Under the pieces are notes generated by a model. It did no database searches and was not told where the DNA came from. It was given only the letters and a program-made list of their open reading frames with translations. The position numbers and the translations under genes are program-made. This document shows, piece after piece, positions 63,780 through 64,000 of a DNA stretch of 64,000 bases. Position 1 is the stretch's first letter, and each line of letters begins with the position of its first letter. Source of the stretch: an uncultured Clostridia bacterium (GTDB lineage: Bacteria > Bacillota > Clostridia > Oscillospirales > Acutalibacteraceae); the NCBI GenBank assembly GCA_946186665.1, contig CAMHOE010000003.1, forward strand, positions 31,917 through 95,916, given 5' to 3'.

Positions 63780-64000
63780 CCGCACTGGACAACTTAGAAC
63801 GCATATGTTTTTGTCTGAACCGTCCGCGTCGGTGCGTGACCGCACTGGACAACTTAGAACGCATATGTTTTTGTCTGAACCGTCCGCGTCGGTGCGTGAC
63901 CGCACTGGACAACTTAGAACGCATATGTTTTTGTCTGAACCGTCCGCGTCGGTGCGTGACCGCACTGGACAACTTAGAACACATCTGCTTTTGTCTGAAC
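63770..64000 (+). repeat. 60-bp tandem repeat array (family 2 first half), runs off the window
   Basis: Four head-to-tail 60-base units begin ggtgcgtgaccgcactggac (first unit ggtgggtgac) and contain aacttagaacgcatatgttt and cgtccgcgtc. Units 1-3 are almost identical; unit 4 has several changes (acacatctgc) and runs off the window. The unit equals the first half of the family 2 element; the second half has not been reached by the window end. Confidence 0.9.

Noticed and set aside
63770..64000. Array of 60-bp direct repeats as a CRISPR
   Set aside because: Units are head to tail without unique spacers, and no cas gene is present. It is a simple tandem repeat.

Overview
The window looks like chromosome from a spore-forming, gut-type anaerobe of the class Clostridia, most like the Ruminococcus/Oscillospiraceae group (inference from gene content, not from a marker gene search). 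The support is a forespore sigma factor SigG, an NfnAB electron-bifurcating pair, formate-tetrahydrofolate ligase, a minimal SufBC system, the dxs-tlyA-nadK-argR-recN cluster typical of Bacillota, frequent TTG starts behind strong AGGAGG sites, and secreted proteins with starch-binding and BspA-type leucine-rich repeats.

Layout. 1-2.2 kb: end of a DegV lipid-binding protein, a C39-like lipoprotein and a large intergenic repeat. 2.2-12.8 kb: a minus-strand housekeeping block (htpG, ftsK/spoIIIE, uppP, a TepA-like Clp-class protein, a CmpB-like membrane protein, a secreted GDSL esterase, sufB-like and sufC). 13.0-16.3 kb: plus-strand fhs, tsaE, tsaB, rpiB. 16.5-18.3 kb: a tiny Cys-rich membrane peptide, sigG, a repeat and tRNA-Leu(CAA) with a consensus promoter. 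19.0-35.6 kb: the most striking region, a single-direction cluster of five TasA/camelysin-type exported proteins, a SipW-type signal peptidase and one giant protein of about 3,708 residues with Cna-B stalk domains and a long BspA leucine-rich array, closed by a strong terminator. 35.7-39.1 kb: a secreted calcineurin-like phosphoesterase with a CBM26-like starch-binding domain. 39.3-40.2 kb: a padR plus DUF1700-type pair with an operator-like dyad. 40.6-46.6 kb: murC followed by a polyamine operon (speD, arginine/lysine decarboxylase, speE, carboxynorspermidine-type dehydrogenase). 47.4-48.7 kb: a small unknown protein and a lipoprotein nuclease. 49.0-51.3 kb: an EctB-like aminotransferase paired with an ATP-grasp ligase. 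51.4-52.9 kb: L10 leader, rplJ, rplL and rpmB. 53.4-55.7 kb: nfnB and nfnA. 56.4-57.3 kb: an AraC regulator. 58.0-63.8 kb: dxs-tlyA-nadK-argR-recN, with a 60-bp tandem repeat starting inside the recN stop codon.

The spaces between genes carry at least three families of dispersed repeats. Family 1 (about 250-440 bp, five copies) is a mosaic of hairpins with nested small insertions. Family 2 (about 120 bp) is tandemly expanded at recN and in one place sits inside a copy of family 3, with empty family-3 sites elsewhere in the window for comparison.

The best candidate for an undescribed system is the SipW/TasA/giant-LRR cluster, which looks like a dedicated cell-surface fibre or adhesin assembly locus with its own signal peptidase and no sortase. 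Second candidates are the aminotransferase/ATP-grasp cassette and the nested repeat families. All calls rest on reading sequence and motifs; no database search was possible.
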